64,000 nt of DNA from Anaerolineae bacterium (GCA_013178295.1 JABLWW010000005.1:62001-126000); one strand, 5' to 3'; shown: positions 39,156 to 48,316, numbered from the stretch's first letter. The notes: generated from the sequence alone by a model not told the origin. Numbers and translations: made by a program.

Positions 39156-39722
39156 CTATACGCCTAGCTCGGGCAGGTAACGATCTGTAGCGACAACACC
39201 GATAAACGGCAAGTTGCGGTAGTACTCATCCAGGTCAAGGCCGTAACCAAACACGAACTTGTTTGGGATGACAAACCCTGTGTACCGTATTGGTACGTCA
39301 ACCTCGCGCCGTTCAGCTTTATCCAACAAGGTGCAAACGTGCAGGCTGCGAGGCTTGCGGGTGCTGAGGATATCTAGAACGGACGAAATGGTATAGCCGC
39401 TGTCAATGATATCCTCAACAAGTAGCACATCTTTTTCGTGAATGTTGGTGTTTAAATCCAGGGTGATCTTAACCTGCCCGCTTGTTTCACGACGCCCTGC
39501 GCCATAAGAAGAAACAGCCATGAAGTCAATGGCATGTGGAACGCTGATATATCGCATCAGGTCTGTCAAAAACATGACACCGCCGCGTAGAATACAAATC
39601 AGCAACAGATTCTTATCCTGATAATCCCGACTGATTTCAGCACCCAGTTCGGCGATTCTTGTTTTCAGTGCTTGCTCATCAATTAAGACTTCACTTAAGA
39701 AGTTGCGATAATCCTGTACCAT
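39156..39722 (-). CDS. hpt: Hypoxanthine phosphoribosyltransferase
   Basis: A 188-residue purine salvage enzyme converting hypoxanthine (and guanine) plus PRPP to IMP/GMP. Key motifs: LLLICILRGGVMFLTDLMR, SSYGAGRRETSGQVKI, the PRPP loop VLLVEDIIDSGYTISSVLDIL and VPNKFVFGYGLDLDEYYRNLPFIGV (here IPNKFVFG). The open frame extends much further upstream, but the ATG at 39722 has GAGG 6 nt ahead and matches the family's N terminus. It lies in a minus-strand run with tdk. Confidence 0.94.
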   Translation of the reverse strand: MVQDYRNFLSEVLIDEQALKTRIAELGAEISRDYQDKNLLLICILRGGVMFLTDLMRYISVPHAIDFMAVSSYGAGRRETSGQVKITLDLNTNIHEKDVLLVEDIIDSGYTISSVLDILSTRKPRSLHVCTLLDKAERREVDVPIRYTGFVIPNKFVFGYGLDLDEYYRNLPFIGVVATDRYLPELGV

Positions 39723-39741
39723 GAGCAACCTCGACTCAGAT

Positions 39742-40317
39742 TTATTCTCTATGGGGTACTTGATGGTGTTTGCGACATCGCGCTTCGTATAGTTCCGCTG
39801 CTCCCACGATAACGACAGGGTCTTCATAAAAAGCAGGCGCGCCGTTGACCAGGCGTTGTGTGCGTGATGCTGACTCTCCGCATACCATACAGATTGCCTG
39901 AAGTTTGTCAACCCGTTCGGCTTTTGCCATGAGGAATGGCATGGCGCCAAATGGTTGGCCACGAAAGTCTGAGTCCAGTCCGGCTACAATAACCCGTAAA
40001 TTTCGCTCAGCAAGCTGATCAACGACGTCTATGATTTGTTCGTCAAAGAACTGCGCTTCGTCTACCCCAACAACAGTTGTGTCTTTCTCAATTCGATTTA
40101 GAATTTCATTGGCGTTATGAACCGGTATTGCCTCAAAAGCCATGCCTGCATGAGAGGTAACCTGCTCTAATCCATAGCGGGTATCTACTACGGGTTTGAA
40201 GACCTGCACTTTTTGCTTGGCAATCACTGCCCTTCGCAGTCTGCGAATTAACTCTTCCGTTTTGCCCGAGAACATTGACCCGCAAATTACCTCAACTGAC
40301 CCGACATAATGTTTCAT
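39742..40317 (-). CDS. tdk: Thymidine kinase, type II
   Basis: A 191-residue enzyme phosphorylating thymidine. P-loop [17 protein letters not shown] (residues ~8-22), [36 protein letters not shown] and the zinc-site Cys pair [13 protein letters not shown] are in the usual order. The final zinc ligands may be in EARCRKHH. The ATG at 40317 is preferred over the longer frame, which crosses the upstream terminator. It is 19 bp ahead of hpt, forming a nucleobase/nucleoside salvage pair. Confidence 0.94.
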   Translation of the reverse strand: MKHYVGSVEVICGSMFSGKTEELIRRLRRAVIAKQKVQVFKPVVDTRYGLEQVTSHAGMAFEAIPVHNANEILNRIEKDTTVVGVDEAQFFDEQIIDVVDQLAERNLRVIVAGLDSDFRGQPFGAMPFLMAKAERVDKLQAICMVCGESASRTQRLVNGAPAFYEDPVVIVGAAELYEARCRKHHQVPHRE

Positions 40318-40390
40318 TATGAAAAAGCTGTGCTCCTTCCTGATGGATAAAACTGTGATGATTTTACTCCAACTTGGGTTTTTGTTATAG

Positions 40391-40422
40391 AAAAAAAGCC
40401 CCTCCGCATGATTGGGAGGGGC
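40391..40422 (-). terminator. Intrinsic terminator after the L31 gene
   Basis: In minus-strand orientation: stem GCCCCTCC / GGAGGGGC (40422-40415 with 40405-40398), 9-nt loop, then seven T (40397-40391). It separates the ribosomal protein genes from tdk. Confidence 0.92.
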
Positions 40423-40439
40423 AAAAGTCAATGGTTTGT

Positions 40440-40916
40440 TTACACGACGATCTCGTCAATGGCGGCTGGCAGTTCATAGCCCAACTGCCGCAATTGCTTC
40501 TTCAGATCGATTAACGACTTGCGTCCAAACCCTTGAATGGCAAGCAATCCCTGCTCGCCTTCAGCCATTTTGTCGATCGCCTGCCCAACGGTTGTGATGC
40601 CGGCGGCAGCCAGCGCTTCGCACGCGCGTTTGCCAAGATTGAGGTCAGCGATCGGGCGGAGTGGTGAAGTGCGTGCATCTTCTTTTGCCTTTTTATCTTC
40701 AACATAAGCCTGCCTGGCTTGCAGCTTTCGGTAGAAGCGGTCAACCTGCCCCTCAATGTCGATAATACGCTGCTGCTGTCCCGTGAAAAACGGGTGACAC
40801 TTTGAGCAAACCTCTGTGCGAATGACTTTTCTGGTAGAACCGGTTGTCCAGGTATTCCCACACGAGCAAATTACCTGTGCATCCGTGTAGTATGTCGGAT
40901 GAATCTCTTTTTTCAT
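40440..40916 (-). CDS. rpmE: Ribosomal protein L31 fused to an RNA polymerase alpha-CTD-like domain
   Basis: A 158-residue protein; ordinary L31 is about 65-90. Residues 1-68 are zinc-binding L31: [19 protein letters not shown], then [12 protein letters not shown] and [12 protein letters not shown], with both CxxC-type pairs (L31 C+ form). A charged linker (69-92) leads to residues ~94-153, [27 protein letters not shown]...[22 protein letters not shown]. This has the layout of the RpoA C-terminal domain (two helix-hairpin-helix units, NFGRKSL-like motif). The reading frame is continuous and ends in a terminator, so the fusion is not a frameshift. A link between ribosome and transcription or nucleic acid is inference. 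Confidence 0.9.
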   Translation of the reverse strand: MKKEIHPTYYTDAQVICSCGNTWTTGSTRKVIRTEVCSKCHPFFTGQQQRIIDIEGQVDRFYRKLQARQAYVEDKKAKEDARTSPLRPIADLNLGKRACEALAAAGITTVGQAIDKMAEGEQGLLAIQGFGRKSLIDLKKQLRQLGYELPAAIDEIVV

Positions 40917-40970
40917 GTTAAATCACCATTCTTGATATCAAACCATGCTAGTTGGCGTTGCATTGAAAGA

Positions 40971-41234
40971 CTACATTGTCTCTTGGGGGACAACGCTAAC
41001 GCGTTTTCGCCCACCGGGCAAAGCTTCAAAAACCACGATTCCATCAATGACCGCAAACAGGGTGTCGTCCTTGCCCACTTTTACGTTTAGGCCAGGCTTG
41101 ATGTGTGTTCCCCGTTGACGAACAAGGATGTTGCCCGATAATACCTTTTGTCCTGCGTAGCGTTTGACACCCAAACGTTGCGCATTGCTATCGCGTCCAT
41201 TGCGGCTGGAGCCGCCACCTTTCTTGTGAGCCAT
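40971..41234 (-). CDS. rpmA: Ribosomal protein L27
   Basis: An 87-residue L27: [31 protein letters not shown] at the N terminus, then [32 protein letters not shown]. The N-terminal tail reaching the peptidyl-transferase centre is present without a cleavable leader. It lies 5 bp after L21 in the standard rplU-rpmA order. Confidence 0.97.
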   Translation of the reverse strand: MAHKKGGGSSRNGRDSNAQRLGVKRYAGQKVLSGNILVRQRGTHIKPGLNVKVGKDDTLFAVIDGIVVFEALPGGRKRVSVVPQETM

Positions 41235-41239
41235 TCTTT

Positions 41240-41557
41240 CTACTCCATTTCAATTTTGTCAATTTTGAGACGGGTATAGTGCTGGCGGTGTCCTGTCTTA
41301 ACCCGAATGCGCTTCTTTGGGCGGTAGCGGAAGACATCAATCTTGGGTCCTCTTATTTGATCCACCACAGTTGCGTTGATCCGCGCGCTATCAATGACAG
41401 GGGTTCCAACAACAACCTGATCGTCATTGACCATTAGCAACACAGTTGCCAGCGTTACTGGCGTGCCGGGTTCTACCGGCATCAGGTCCACATCAATTGT
41501 GGAACCTTCGACGGCTTTGTATTGCTTGCCGCCACTTTCAACGATTGCATATTTCAT
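41240..41557 (-). CDS. rplU: Ribosomal protein L21
   Basis: A 105-residue L21: [24 protein letters not shown] at the N terminus and the C-terminal [22 protein letters not shown]. It heads the rplU-rpmA-rpmE unit behind a consensus promoter and a ~117-nt leader. Confidence 0.97.
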   Translation of the reverse strand: MKYAIVESGGKQYKAVEGSTIDVDLMPVEPGTPVTLATVLLMVNDDQVVVGTPVIDSARINATVVDQIRGPKIDVFRYRPKKRIRVKTGHRQHYTRLKIDKIEME

Positions 41558-41674
41558 TTTTTCTTTTCTCCAATCTTCACTTCGCCGCTGATTACGCGCT
41601 CACAAGCGCCCAATTGCGGGGAAGTCGGGAATAAACATATATCCCTAGCGTTGGCTTCCCGCCAGGAAAAAGCA
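41558..41674 (-). promoter_or_regulatory. Untranslated leader of rplU, possible autoregulatory RNA
   Basis: About 117 nt between the predicted transcription start and the L21 ATG. It contains a GCGCT-TGTG-AGCGC hairpin and GC-rich segments able to pair. L21 leaders with regulatory structure are known in other bacteria; I cannot confirm a match. GGAG lies 11 nt before the ATG. Confidence 0.4.
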
Positions 41675-41680
41675 GACCGT

Positions 41681-41709
41681 ATTATACACGCCCCCTTAAT
41701 ATCTGTCAA
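41681..41709 (-). promoter_or_regulatory. Consensus promoter of the rplU operon
   Basis: Minus-strand TTGACA (41709-41704), 17-bp spacer, TATAAT (41686-41681): both hexamers perfect, as expected for a ribosomal protein operon. Confidence 0.9.
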
Positions 41710-41833
41710 CAAAACCGCGTTAGTTCACATAAAGCGTTACTGAAGTAATATCGTTAGCTCAAAAGAAAATGTTACACTAACTTTTTGCTGGCATTTTGAT
41801 CACTTCTTTTCTGTCGTTTTCTCGTTTTTGAGC

Positions 41834-41839
41834 TATAAT
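41834..41839 (+). promoter_or_regulatory. -10 box ahead of the MsmK-type ATPase gene
   Basis: Perfect TATAAT 37 bp before the ATG at 41876; no good -35. The 319-bp divergent region 41558-41875 holds only this, the rplU promoter and its leader. Confidence 0.5.
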
Positions 41840-41875
41840 ACAGTCACTATACACAAACAGAAGGAGGATTATCCA

Positions 41876-42988
41876 ATGGCAAGCGTAACGTATCGTAATG
41901 TAATAAAAAAGTTCGGTGAGGTCTATGCAGTTAACAATCTCAATATCGAAATTGCCGACAAAGAGTTTTTGGTGCTTGTTGGACCGTCGGGGTGCGGCAA
42001 AACAACCGCTTTGCGTTGTCTGGCAGGGCTGGAAGAGGTTACTTCCGGCGAAGTGTTGATTGGTGATCAGGTTGTCAATGATGTTCCGCCAAAAGACCGC
42101 GACATTGCAATGGTGTTTCAGTCGTATGCTTTATATCCCCACATGAGCGTTTTTGACAATATGGCATTTGGTTTGAAATTGCGCAAGGTGCCCAAAGACG
42201 AAATCAAGCGCCGTGTGGAAGAGGCCGCGCAGATATTGGGGATTGAGCATTTGCTCAAGCGTAAACCCCGTGAGCTTTCGGGCGGTCAGCGCCAGCGTGT
42301 GGCTGTAGGACGGGCGATTGTGCGCGAGCCAAAGGTTTTCCTCTTTGATGAGCCGCTTTCTAACCTGGATGCCAAGCTGAGGGTGCAGACGCGTGCTGAG
42401 ATCAGCAAACTGCATCAGCGCTTGCAGACCACATTTATCTATGTGACCCATGATCAGACAGAAGCCATGACAATGGCAACCCGCATTGCGGTGATGAATA
42501 AAGGTATTTTGCAGCAACTGGATACTCCGCAAAACTTGTACGATACCCCAGGCAATCTGTTTGTTGCCGGGTTTATTGGTTCACCCTCTATGAATTTCTT
42601 CCCGGCAAAGCTGGAAAAGGCTGATAGCAAGCTGGTAGTCAAAGCTGATGGCTTCTCGGTGAACATCCCTGATGACCGTGCCCAACCCTATTACCCATTG
42701 GTGGGTAAGGAGATCATCTTTGGCATACGCCCGGAAGATATTCACAATCCCACCTTCCTGCCGCCTGGCATTCATGCTTCCAATGTGGAAGCCAAAGTGG
42801 ATGTTACAGAGTTGATGGGCAACGAAATTTTTCTCTATCTTGTCAGCGGGAAGGATAGTTATATTGCCCGAGTGGATCCGAGAACGCGATTTGCGATTGG
42901 TGACAAGGTGCAAGTTGCTTTTAACATGGATAAATTCCATATCTTTGACCCTTCTGTGGATAGGGAGAATCCACCTGCAGTTCGTTGA
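41876..42988 (+). CDS. msmK: Sugar ABC transporter ATP-binding protein (MsmK/UgpC family)
   Basis: A 370-residue CUT1-type importer ATPase. Walker [10 protein letters not shown], signature [32 protein letters not shown] (with Walker B) and [14 protein letters not shown]-terminal TOBE/OB regulatory domain includes GIRPEDIH. No permease or binding-protein genes adjoin, as is usual for MsmK-like ATPases that serve several sugar importers. AAGGAGGA lies before the ATG at 41876; the longer frame to 41828 would overlap the -10 box. Confidence 0.93.
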   Translation: MASVTYRNVIKKFGEVYAVNNLNIEIADKEFLVLVGPSGCGKTTALRCLAGLEEVTSGEVLIGDQVVNDVPPKDRDIAMVFQSYALYPHMSVFDNMAFGLKLRKVPKDEIKRRVEEAAQILGIEHLLKRKPRELSGGQRQRVAVGRAIVREPKVFLFDEPLSNLDAKLRVQTRAEISKLHQRLQTTFIYVTHDQTEAMTMATRIAVMNKGILQQLDTPQNLYDTPGNLFVAGFIGSPSMNFFPAKLEKADSKLVVKADGFSVNIPDDRAQPYYPLVGKEIIFGIRPEDIHNPTFLPPGIHASNVEAKVDVTELMGNEIFLYLVSGKDSYIARVDPRTRFAIGDKVQVAFNMDKFHIFDPSVDRENPPAVR

Positions 42989-43011
42989 CTTTTGATGGAT
43001 TAACACAATCA

Positions 43012-43136
43012 TAGAGGCTGACCAAATAAGGAAAGGCTGTCAGAAGGTGCTTGCACCTGTGACGGTGCTGAAAATGGCAACTGTTGGGCATCACAGTAGA
43101 AGCAGTTTGCCTGAATCCTTGTTAGGGCAGCCTCTA
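43012..43136. mobile_element. MITE-like inverted-repeat element with TA flanks
   Basis: AGAGGCTGACCAAATAAGGA (43013-43032) and the reverse complement of 43116-43135 agree at 17 of 20 positions. TA dinucleotides flank both ends (43012-43013 and 43135-43136), as a TA target duplication would give. The ~120-bp interior has further hairpins (AGGTGC/GCACCT; CTGTGA/TCACAG) and no ORF. This suits a non-autonomous element of IS630/Tc1-like type. A structured leader RNA of gpmA is the alternative. Confidence 0.5.
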
Positions 43137-43158
43137 ATAAATAACAAGGAGTTGCGTT

Positions 43159-43920
43159 ATGATCAAACTTGTACTTGTGCGGCATGGTGAGAGTGTTTGG
43201 AACAAGGAGAACCGTTTTACGGGGTGGACGGATGTAGACCTTTCGGAAAGAGGGATAGAAGAAGCGCATCAAGCGGGTAAGATGCTCAAGGAGGGAGGCT
43301 ACACGTTTGATATTGCCTATACTTCGGTGCTCAAGCGCGCCATCCGCACGTTGTGGATTGTGCTGGACGAAATGGATTTGATGTGGATACCGATTATCAA
43401 CTCCTGGCGTCTGAATGAGAGACATTATGGTGCTTTGCAGGGTCTCAATAAGGCTGAGATGGCTGAAAAGTTTGGTGAGCAGCAGGTGCATCTGTGGCGG
43501 CGCAGCTATGATGTGCCCCCCCCGCCGTTAGAGGAGACAGATGAGCGCTATCCTGGCAAGGATGTGCGTTATAAAAACCTGGCTGATAAGGATATCCCAC
43601 GCTCCGAATGTTTAAAGGATACAGTTGAGCGGTTTCTTCCATTTTGGCATGAAACTGTGGTGCCTGCGTTGAGGCAGGGGCAAAAGATCATCATTTCGGC
43701 GCATGGGAACAGCTTGAGGGCGCTTGTTAAATATCTTGACAATATATCGGATGAGGAGATCGTTGGGCTGAACATCCCGACGGGTATTCCCCTTGTGTAT
43801 GAATTGGACGAAACCAACGATTTCAAGCCCATCAAACATTATTATCTGGCAGACGAAGCACAGCTTGCAGAAGCGATTGCTAAGGTTGTTGCGCAGGGCA
43901 AAAAGAAACCGGGCGAGTAA
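43159..43920 (+). CDS. gpmA: 2,3-bisphosphoglycerate-dependent phosphoglycerate mutase
   Basis: A 253-residue glycolytic enzyme. [33 protein letters not shown] carries the catalytic His. [35 protein letters not shown] and [21 protein letters not shown] (second His), with [11 protein letters not shown], complete the family pattern. AAGGAG precedes the ATG; the MITE-like element ends 23 bp upstream. Confidence 0.97.
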   Translation: MIKLVLVRHGESVWNKENRFTGWTDVDLSERGIEEAHQAGKMLKEGGYTFDIAYTSVLKRAIRTLWIVLDEMDLMWIPIINSWRLNERHYGALQGLNKAEMAEKFGEQQVHLWRRSYDVPPPPLEETDERYPGKDVRYKNLADKDIPRSECLKDTVERFLPFWHETVVPALRQGQKIIISAHGNSLRALVKYLDNISDEEIVGLNIPTGIPLVYELDETNDFKPIKHYYLADEAQLAEAIAKVVAQGKKKPGE

Positions 43921-43940
43921 AAAATCGTCTGTAACTGTTC

Positions 43941-43971
43941 CCCCTTCCGCTGTGTTGGAAGGGGTTTTTTT
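43941..43971 (+). terminator. Intrinsic terminator after gpmA
   Basis: CCCCTTCC / GGAAGGGG, 8-bp stem, 8-nt loop, then seven T. It touches the stop of the convergent gene. Confidence 0.92.
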
Positions 43972-44626
43972 ATGATTTTGATTGTCTTGCCAGGAAGATG
44001 AGTAGTAAAGCGCCAAGCAGGCTCAAAAGCCCTGCCAGTGTGAAAGCATCTTGCCAGAATTGCAATGGAAAAAGACGGATCAGTGTGTCGGAATATTGAA
44101 AAATCCAGCTGTCACCTTCAAAAAAGATACGGTGAAAACCGGTGAATAACATATTGAAGCTGACAAGCACACTGATAAGGATCAGGAGAATAAGAGCTGC
44201 TGTCAGCCATCCGCCGTGTCTTACTCCCTGTAAGAACGCATCCCACCCGTTGCCTTTCCAAGCCCATACTCCTAGTATGACAAAGAGGGGCAGCAGAACA
44301 TACCAGGCAGTAAGCATTCCTTTTACAACCAGTTTGACATCCAGCATGTGGGACAGTTCGCGCGGGTTATACAATGGAGAGCCATCCGGCAGCGTTTTTT
44401 CGCTCAAAAATGAGAGATCGGAATCGTTGAGCAAATACTCTAGTGAGATGCTTGCCCATTGCAGACGATCTTGTAATGTGAAACCGTAAGGGTCTGCGGG
44501 AAAACCGGGGCGGCGGTATTCGAGGTGAAGATAGAGGGGTGTCAGCAGAATACGGATCGAGGTCATGAGCAGCAAAAATGGCAGCACCAATGCGGTTAAC
44601 CAGGTTAGCAAACGGTGTTGGATCAT
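43970..44626 (-). CDS. DUF1461 (TIGR01906) family membrane protein
   Basis: A 218-residue membrane protein with four to five hydrophobic segments and an extracytoplasmic loop (about 30-95: GFPADPYGFTLQDRLQWASISLEYLL, then NPRELSHMLDVK). This loop pattern is that of the TIGR01906 family, whose lipid- or envelope-related role is not settled. It overlaps the upstream gene by 4 bp and is coupled to it. Confidence 0.83.
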   Translation of the reverse strand: MIQHRLLTWLTALVLPFLLLMTSIRILLTPLYLHLEYRRPGFPADPYGFTLQDRLQWASISLEYLLNDSDLSFLSEKTLPDGSPLYNPRELSHMLDVKLVVKGMLTAWYVLLPLFVILGVWAWKGNGWDAFLQGVRHGGWLTAALILLILISVLVSFNMLFTGFHRIFFEGDSWIFQYSDTLIRLFPLQFWQDAFTLAGLLSLLGALLLIFLARQSKS

Positions 44627-46212
44627 TGTAAGTCCTCCACATTACCAGAGAAGACAAAATCCAGAATCATTGTATTGGTGATCCACTCAACTGGCGCCCA
44701 GTCGTCGGTGAAAACTTTTTCCTGTTGGGGCACTGGCTGCAGATTTGCTATGGTAACCTGCATGGTCTCGATCAGCAGGGGCGAGATACTGGCATCTTTT
44801 GACATCCAATGGTAGTTCTCGATCAGATTTTTTGTTTCTGTAGGCTGTAACGTGGCAAAGATGATGGAATTAAAGGTGTTAGGGATGTCTATCACATGAA
44901 TAGTTGGAAATACGCTCAAAATGGTGCTGCCCAGGGCGTTAATCAGACGGCGGTCTGTGGGGCTGCGTCCTACGTTGATGACCATCACACCGTCAGGGGT
45001 GAGATGCTGGTGAACGATGGTGAAAAATTCACGTGTGGTTAAATGCCAGGGGATGTACGGCGGGCGGTAAGCGTCAATGCTGATGATGTGGTACTTTTCC
45101 TGGCTATGGGCAATACCCCAGCGTCCATCTTGAACCAATACGTTCAGGTTGGGCTGGGTCATGTCAAAATAGCGACGCCCTACCTGCACAATTTCCGGGT
45201 CTATTTCATAGCCATCAATGCGGATGTCTCCGTATACGGCTGTAGCTTGTCGGGCGGTTGTTCCTGCTGCCAACCCGATAATCGCCAGGCTTTTGACATT
45301 GGAAAGTTGATAGGGGGCGCGGTTGAAGAATGGCGCAACGAGTACCTGCTCCCATGGCCCATAGTAATTCAAAACGGTGGGATGGTACATGGAATGAACC
45401 CCCTGACCATCATTCAGTCGCAACATGCGGTATCCATCCTCTTCCAACACTTGAATATAGTTATAGGCAGATTCGGTTTCAAAGATTTTATTTTTCGTGA
45501 CTTTATATGGGCCTGCTATCCCCCACAAACCAATGGCGATAACAAGGGGAGGTGTCCAAAGGAGGCGGAGCATGGCTTTGTTGCCTGAACTTATCCAGAG
45601 CCCGACAAGAGAAACTATCAAGAGGAGAAAGCTAAAAGCCAGTATGGTGCGGTAGGTGCCTATCAGTGGGATCAGGATGAGACCAGGGAGAAAAGTCCCG
45701 ATAAAAGACCCGAGGGTTGAAATGGCATAAATTTTTCCAGATATGCTGCCCACCTTGGTTGTCTCGTCCACTGCCAGACGGATTGCAAATGGTGAGGCTG
45801 TGCCAAGAAGTATCATGGGGACGAAGAGGAGAATTAATACGGCGATGAAAGAGCCGATGAGGATGCCAAAAGCCAGCTGGTCAAAGGCTTCGGATGCCAT
45901 GCGGAGTACGGGTTTGGATATTGGCGGTATCAGGGCTATGGAAATGGCTGCGAGTAACAGGATGAGGAAGAACCAGCGTGGAGAGGGCTTGCGGTCGGCT
46001 AAATAACCGCCTAGAAAATATCCTGCCGCCAGATAAATGAGGATCAACCCAATGATGCTTGCCCAGACCAGGTTGCTTGTACCGAAAACATTCCCCAGCA
46101 GCCTTTCAGCCGACATTTCGATCGCCAGACAGGTCATTCCAGAGAAGAAAACGGTGATGTACAAATATTTACGCATAGGCTGTTTTCGCTGTGAGAGAAA
46201 TTCTTGAGACAT
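44623..46212 (-). CDS. Fused membrane/spermidine synthase-like protein
   Basis: A 529-residue protein: about seven to eight membrane segments to residue ~225, then a spermidine-synthase-like Rossmann domain (LAIIGLAAGTTARQATAVYG, the acidic DGYEIDPEIVQVGRRYF, VQDGRWGI, IISIDAYRPPYIPWHLTTREFF). Fused proteins of this type are widespread; polyamine synthesis is unproven, since the canonical catalytic Asp-rich motif here reads DAYRPPY. A TATAAT overlaps the ATG at 46212, so translation may really begin at the ATG at 46176. Confidence 0.85.
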   Translation of the reverse strand: MSQEFLSQRKQPMRKYLYITVFFSGMTCLAIEMSAERLLGNVFGTSNLVWASIIGLILIYLAAGYFLGGYLADRKPSPRWFFLILLLAAISIALIPPISKPVLRMASEAFDQLAFGILIGSFIAVLILLFVPMILLGTASPFAIRLAVDETTKVGSISGKIYAISTLGSFIGTFLPGLILIPLIGTYRTILAFSFLLLIVSLVGLWISSGNKAMLRLLWTPPLVIAIGLWGIAGPYKVTKNKIFETESAYNYIQVLEEDGYRMLRLNDGQGVHSMYHPTVLNYYGPWEQVLVAPFFNRAPYQLSNVKSLAIIGLAAGTTARQATAVYGDIRIDGYEIDPEIVQVGRRYFDMTQPNLNVLVQDGRWGIAHSQEKYHIISIDAYRPPYIPWHLTTREFFTIVHQHLTPDGVMVINVGRSPTDRRLINALGSTILSVFPTIHVIDIPNTFNSIIFATLQPTETKNLIENYHWMSKDASISPLLIETMQVTIANLQPVPQQEKVFTDDWAPVEWITNTMILDFVFSGNVEDLQ

Positions 46213-46230
46213 TATACCGTGTTGTATAAT
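46211..46230. promoter_or_regulatory. Divergent -10 boxes of the membrane protein and nnr genes
   Basis: TATAAT on the minus strand at 46216-46211 and TATAAT on the plus strand at 46225-46230. Only 8 bp separate them, so the two promoters would compete. A TTGAGA (46204-46209) serves as a -35 for the plus one with a short 15-bp spacer. Confidence 0.5.
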
Positions 46231-46262
46231 AGGTCGTAAGAAAAACTTTGAGGGTAGTGATC

Positions 46263-47888
46263 ATGAAACTGGTTTCTGTTGAAGAAATGCGAGCTATTGA
46301 GGCTGAAGCCGATGCAAATGGGGTAACCTACGAAAAAATGATGGAAAATGCCGGAAATGGTCTGGCAAAGGTTGTTCAAGCGCTTGACCTGAACGGGCGA
46401 GACAGGGCTGTCGTCGGGCTGGTTGGCGCTGGCAATAATGGCGGGGATACGCTGGTGGCATTGACGGCGTTGTTGAAGGCAGGTTGGCAAGCAATGGCAT
46501 ATCAGGTTTTGCCGCGCGGTGAGAAAGACCGCTTGACCGCGCTGTTTGAAGAAAGTGGCGGGGAGTTGATACGCTACGCAGAGGACAAGAAGTTTCAACG
46601 GTTGGATGAGTGGTTGCGTTCGGCAAGCGTTTTGTTGGACGGGATTTTGGGGACAGGCGCCAGGCTGGTTTTATCGCCGGAATTAGCAAAGCTGCTGGCG
46701 CATGTGGCGGAATTTTCGCCGCGCCCTTATGTGGTGGCAGTGGATTGCCCATCGGGGGTTGACTGTGACAGTGGAAGCGCAGCGGCGGAGTGTATCCCTG
46801 CCAATATGACGGTGTGCATGGCGGCTGTGAAAGAAGGGCTGATAAAATTACCCGCATTTGAGCTGGTGGGGCGTTTAGAGGTGGTGGATTTGGGCTTGCC
46901 GCAAAATATCCAACGGTGGGCAGCGGTCAAGCGGCAAGTGGTTTCTGAAGAGGTCGTACGTCCAATTTTGCCCAAAAGGCGTATGGATGCTCACAAGGGA
47001 ACTTTTGGCACTGCCATGATTGTAGCTGGTTCGACGAATTATACTGGTGCGGCGTTGCTGGCAGCCAAGGCAGCTTACCGTATTGGCACTGGGTTAGTAC
47101 GGCTTGCCATACCCGCCAATTTGCATACTGCACTGGCGGGGCATATTCCTGAGGCGACGTGGTTGCTGCTTCCGCATGAGATGGGCGTTATTTCTGATGA
47201 TGCGCATGCGTTGATTCTCAAGAACCTTGATAAAGTAAGCGGGTTGCTTCTAGGACCTGGATGGGGGCTGGAAGATACAACGGGAGAATTTCTGCAGAAA
47301 CTGCTGGCTGCGCCCGTGGAGGGTGTTCATAAGGGCAGTATCGGTTTTGTTCCAAGTGATACAGAGAGCAAAGCGACTGAAAAGATTAGCCTGCCGCCGC
47401 TGGTGATTGATGCTGATGGGCTGAAACTTCTGGCGCAAATAAAAAATTGGCATGGGCTGCTGCCTTCTTTGTCTGTTTTGACGCCTCATCCGGGCGAGAT
47501 GGCTATCCTGACAGGTATGGATATTAAGGACATCCAGCGCCAGCGGATTGAAGTGGCACAGCAATTTTCTCGGCAGTGGGGGCATGTTATCGTCTTGAAG
47601 GGCGCGTTGACGGTTGTTGCTGATCCGCAAGGCAGGTTAAGTGTTATCCCTGTGGCGACGCCTGCCCTGGCGCGCGCTGGCACTGGGGATGTGCTTGCGG
47701 GCATGGTTGTCGGTTTGCTTGCTCAGGGAGTTTTGCCTTATGAGGCGGCGGTAGCGGCAGCCTGGGTTCATGCGCAGGCTGGCTTAAGGGCCTTGGATTG
47801 GCTGGGACATTCTGCTGCTGTTTTGGCGGGCGACTTGTTGGACTCGATCGCAGAAGTGCTTTCGGCGATCAACAGGCAGGAAGTTTGA
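46263..47888 (+). CDS. nnr: Bifunctional NAD(P)H-hydrate epimerase/dehydratase
   Basis: A 541-residue repair enzyme for hydrated NAD(P)H. The N-terminal YjeF epimerase domain has MRAIEAEADANGVTYEKMMENAG, GLVGAGNNGGDTLVAL and AVDCPSGVDCDSG. The C-terminal ADP-dependent dehydratase (YjeF-C) has KGTFGTAMIVAGSTNYTGAALLAAKAAYRIGTGLV, VLTPHPGEMAILTG, VLKGALTVVADP and ARAGTGDVLAGMVVGLLAQG. Fusion of both is the common bacterial form. ATG 46263 has GAGGG upstream. Confidence 0.96.
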   Translation: MKLVSVEEMRAIEAEADANGVTYEKMMENAGNGLAKVVQALDLNGRDRAVVGLVGAGNNGGDTLVALTALLKAGWQAMAYQVLPRGEKDRLTALFEESGGELIRYAEDKKFQRLDEWLRSASVLLDGILGTGARLVLSPELAKLLAHVAEFSPRPYVVAVDCPSGVDCDSGSAAAECIPANMTVCMAAVKEGLIKLPAFELVGRLEVVDLGLPQNIQRWAAVKRQVVSEEVVRPILPKRRMDAHKGTFGTAMIVAGSTNYTGAALLAAKAAYRIGTGLVRLAIPANLHTALAGHIPEATWLLLPHEMGVISDDAHALILKNLDKVSGLLLGPGWGLEDTTGEFLQKLLAAPVEGVHKGSIGFVPSDTESKATEKISLPPLVIDADGLKLLAQIKNWHGLLPSLSVLTPHPGEMAILTGMDIKDIQRQRIEVAQQFSRQWGHVIVLKGALTVVADPQGRLSVIPVATPALARAGTGDVLAGMVVGLLAQGVLPYEAAVAAAWVHAQAGLRALDWLGHSAAVLAGDLLDSIAEVLSAINRQEV

Positions 47889-47901
47889 GGTTAAGCAAAT
47901 T

Positions 47902-47930
47902 CTGCCCCGTTGAAACACGGGGCAGCTTTT
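47902..47930 (+). terminator. Intrinsic terminator after nnr
   Basis: CTGCCCCGT / ACGGGGCAG, 9-bp stem with 6-nt loop, then CTTTT; lies between convergent genes. Confidence 0.82.
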
Positions 47931-47953
47931 AATCACATCTTTATCAATAGAGA

Positions 47954-48316
47954 CTATGCTGGAGTCTCGCCTTGTTCAGTCTTTGCTTTGCGCTTGGGGA
48001 TGATTTCGTCCAATTTGGCTTTCTGTTCCTCAAGCAAGACTTTTCCTTTTTGTCCCAACGCTTCGGCGCGCTCCTTTGTCATCTCGGAAAGTTCCTCAAA
48101 GCGCGCTCGGGCTTCCTGGGCTGCCGCTTCTGCTTTTGCGTATGCTTCGTCTATGGTTGCCGAAGCTTTGTCACGGATTTCGATGGATTTTTCCCGTATC
48201 ATTGCCCGGGTTTCCTCGCCCGATTGGGGGGCTAAAAGCAAAGCCGTGATTGCCCCGGTTAAGCCGCCGACAATAAATCCGACTAAAAATGCTCCAAATT
48301 CGTCTCGGTCAGACAT
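47954..48316 (-). CDS. YtxH domain-containing protein
   Basis: A 120-residue protein with one hydrophobic Gly-rich N-terminal segment (FLVGFIVGGLTGAITALLLAPQSGEETR, the YtxH hallmark). A long charged helix of Ala/Glu/Lys follows. It is probably membrane-tethered with a cytoplasmic coiled coil; role unknown, often stress-related. AGGAG 6 nt before the ATG at 48316 sets the start over an in-frame TTG. Confidence 0.88.
   Translation of the reverse strand: MSDRDEFGAFLVGFIVGGLTGAITALLLAPQSGEETRAMIREKSIEIRDKASATIDEAYAKAEAAAQEARARFEELSEMTKERAEALGQKGKVLLEEQKAKLDEIIPKRKAKTEQGETPA

Noticed and set aside
39723..39962. Long N-terminal extension of hpt
   Set aside because: It runs through the tdk gene; the ATG at 39722 has a ribosome site and the family N terminus.
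43012..43136. Lysine or other riboswitch, 6S RNA or SRP RNA ahead of gpmA
   Set aside because: Isolated fragments (GGAAAGGC, CTGTTGGGC) resemble a lysine aptamer, but the five-helix layout is missing; terminal inverted repeats with TA flanks explain the ends better.
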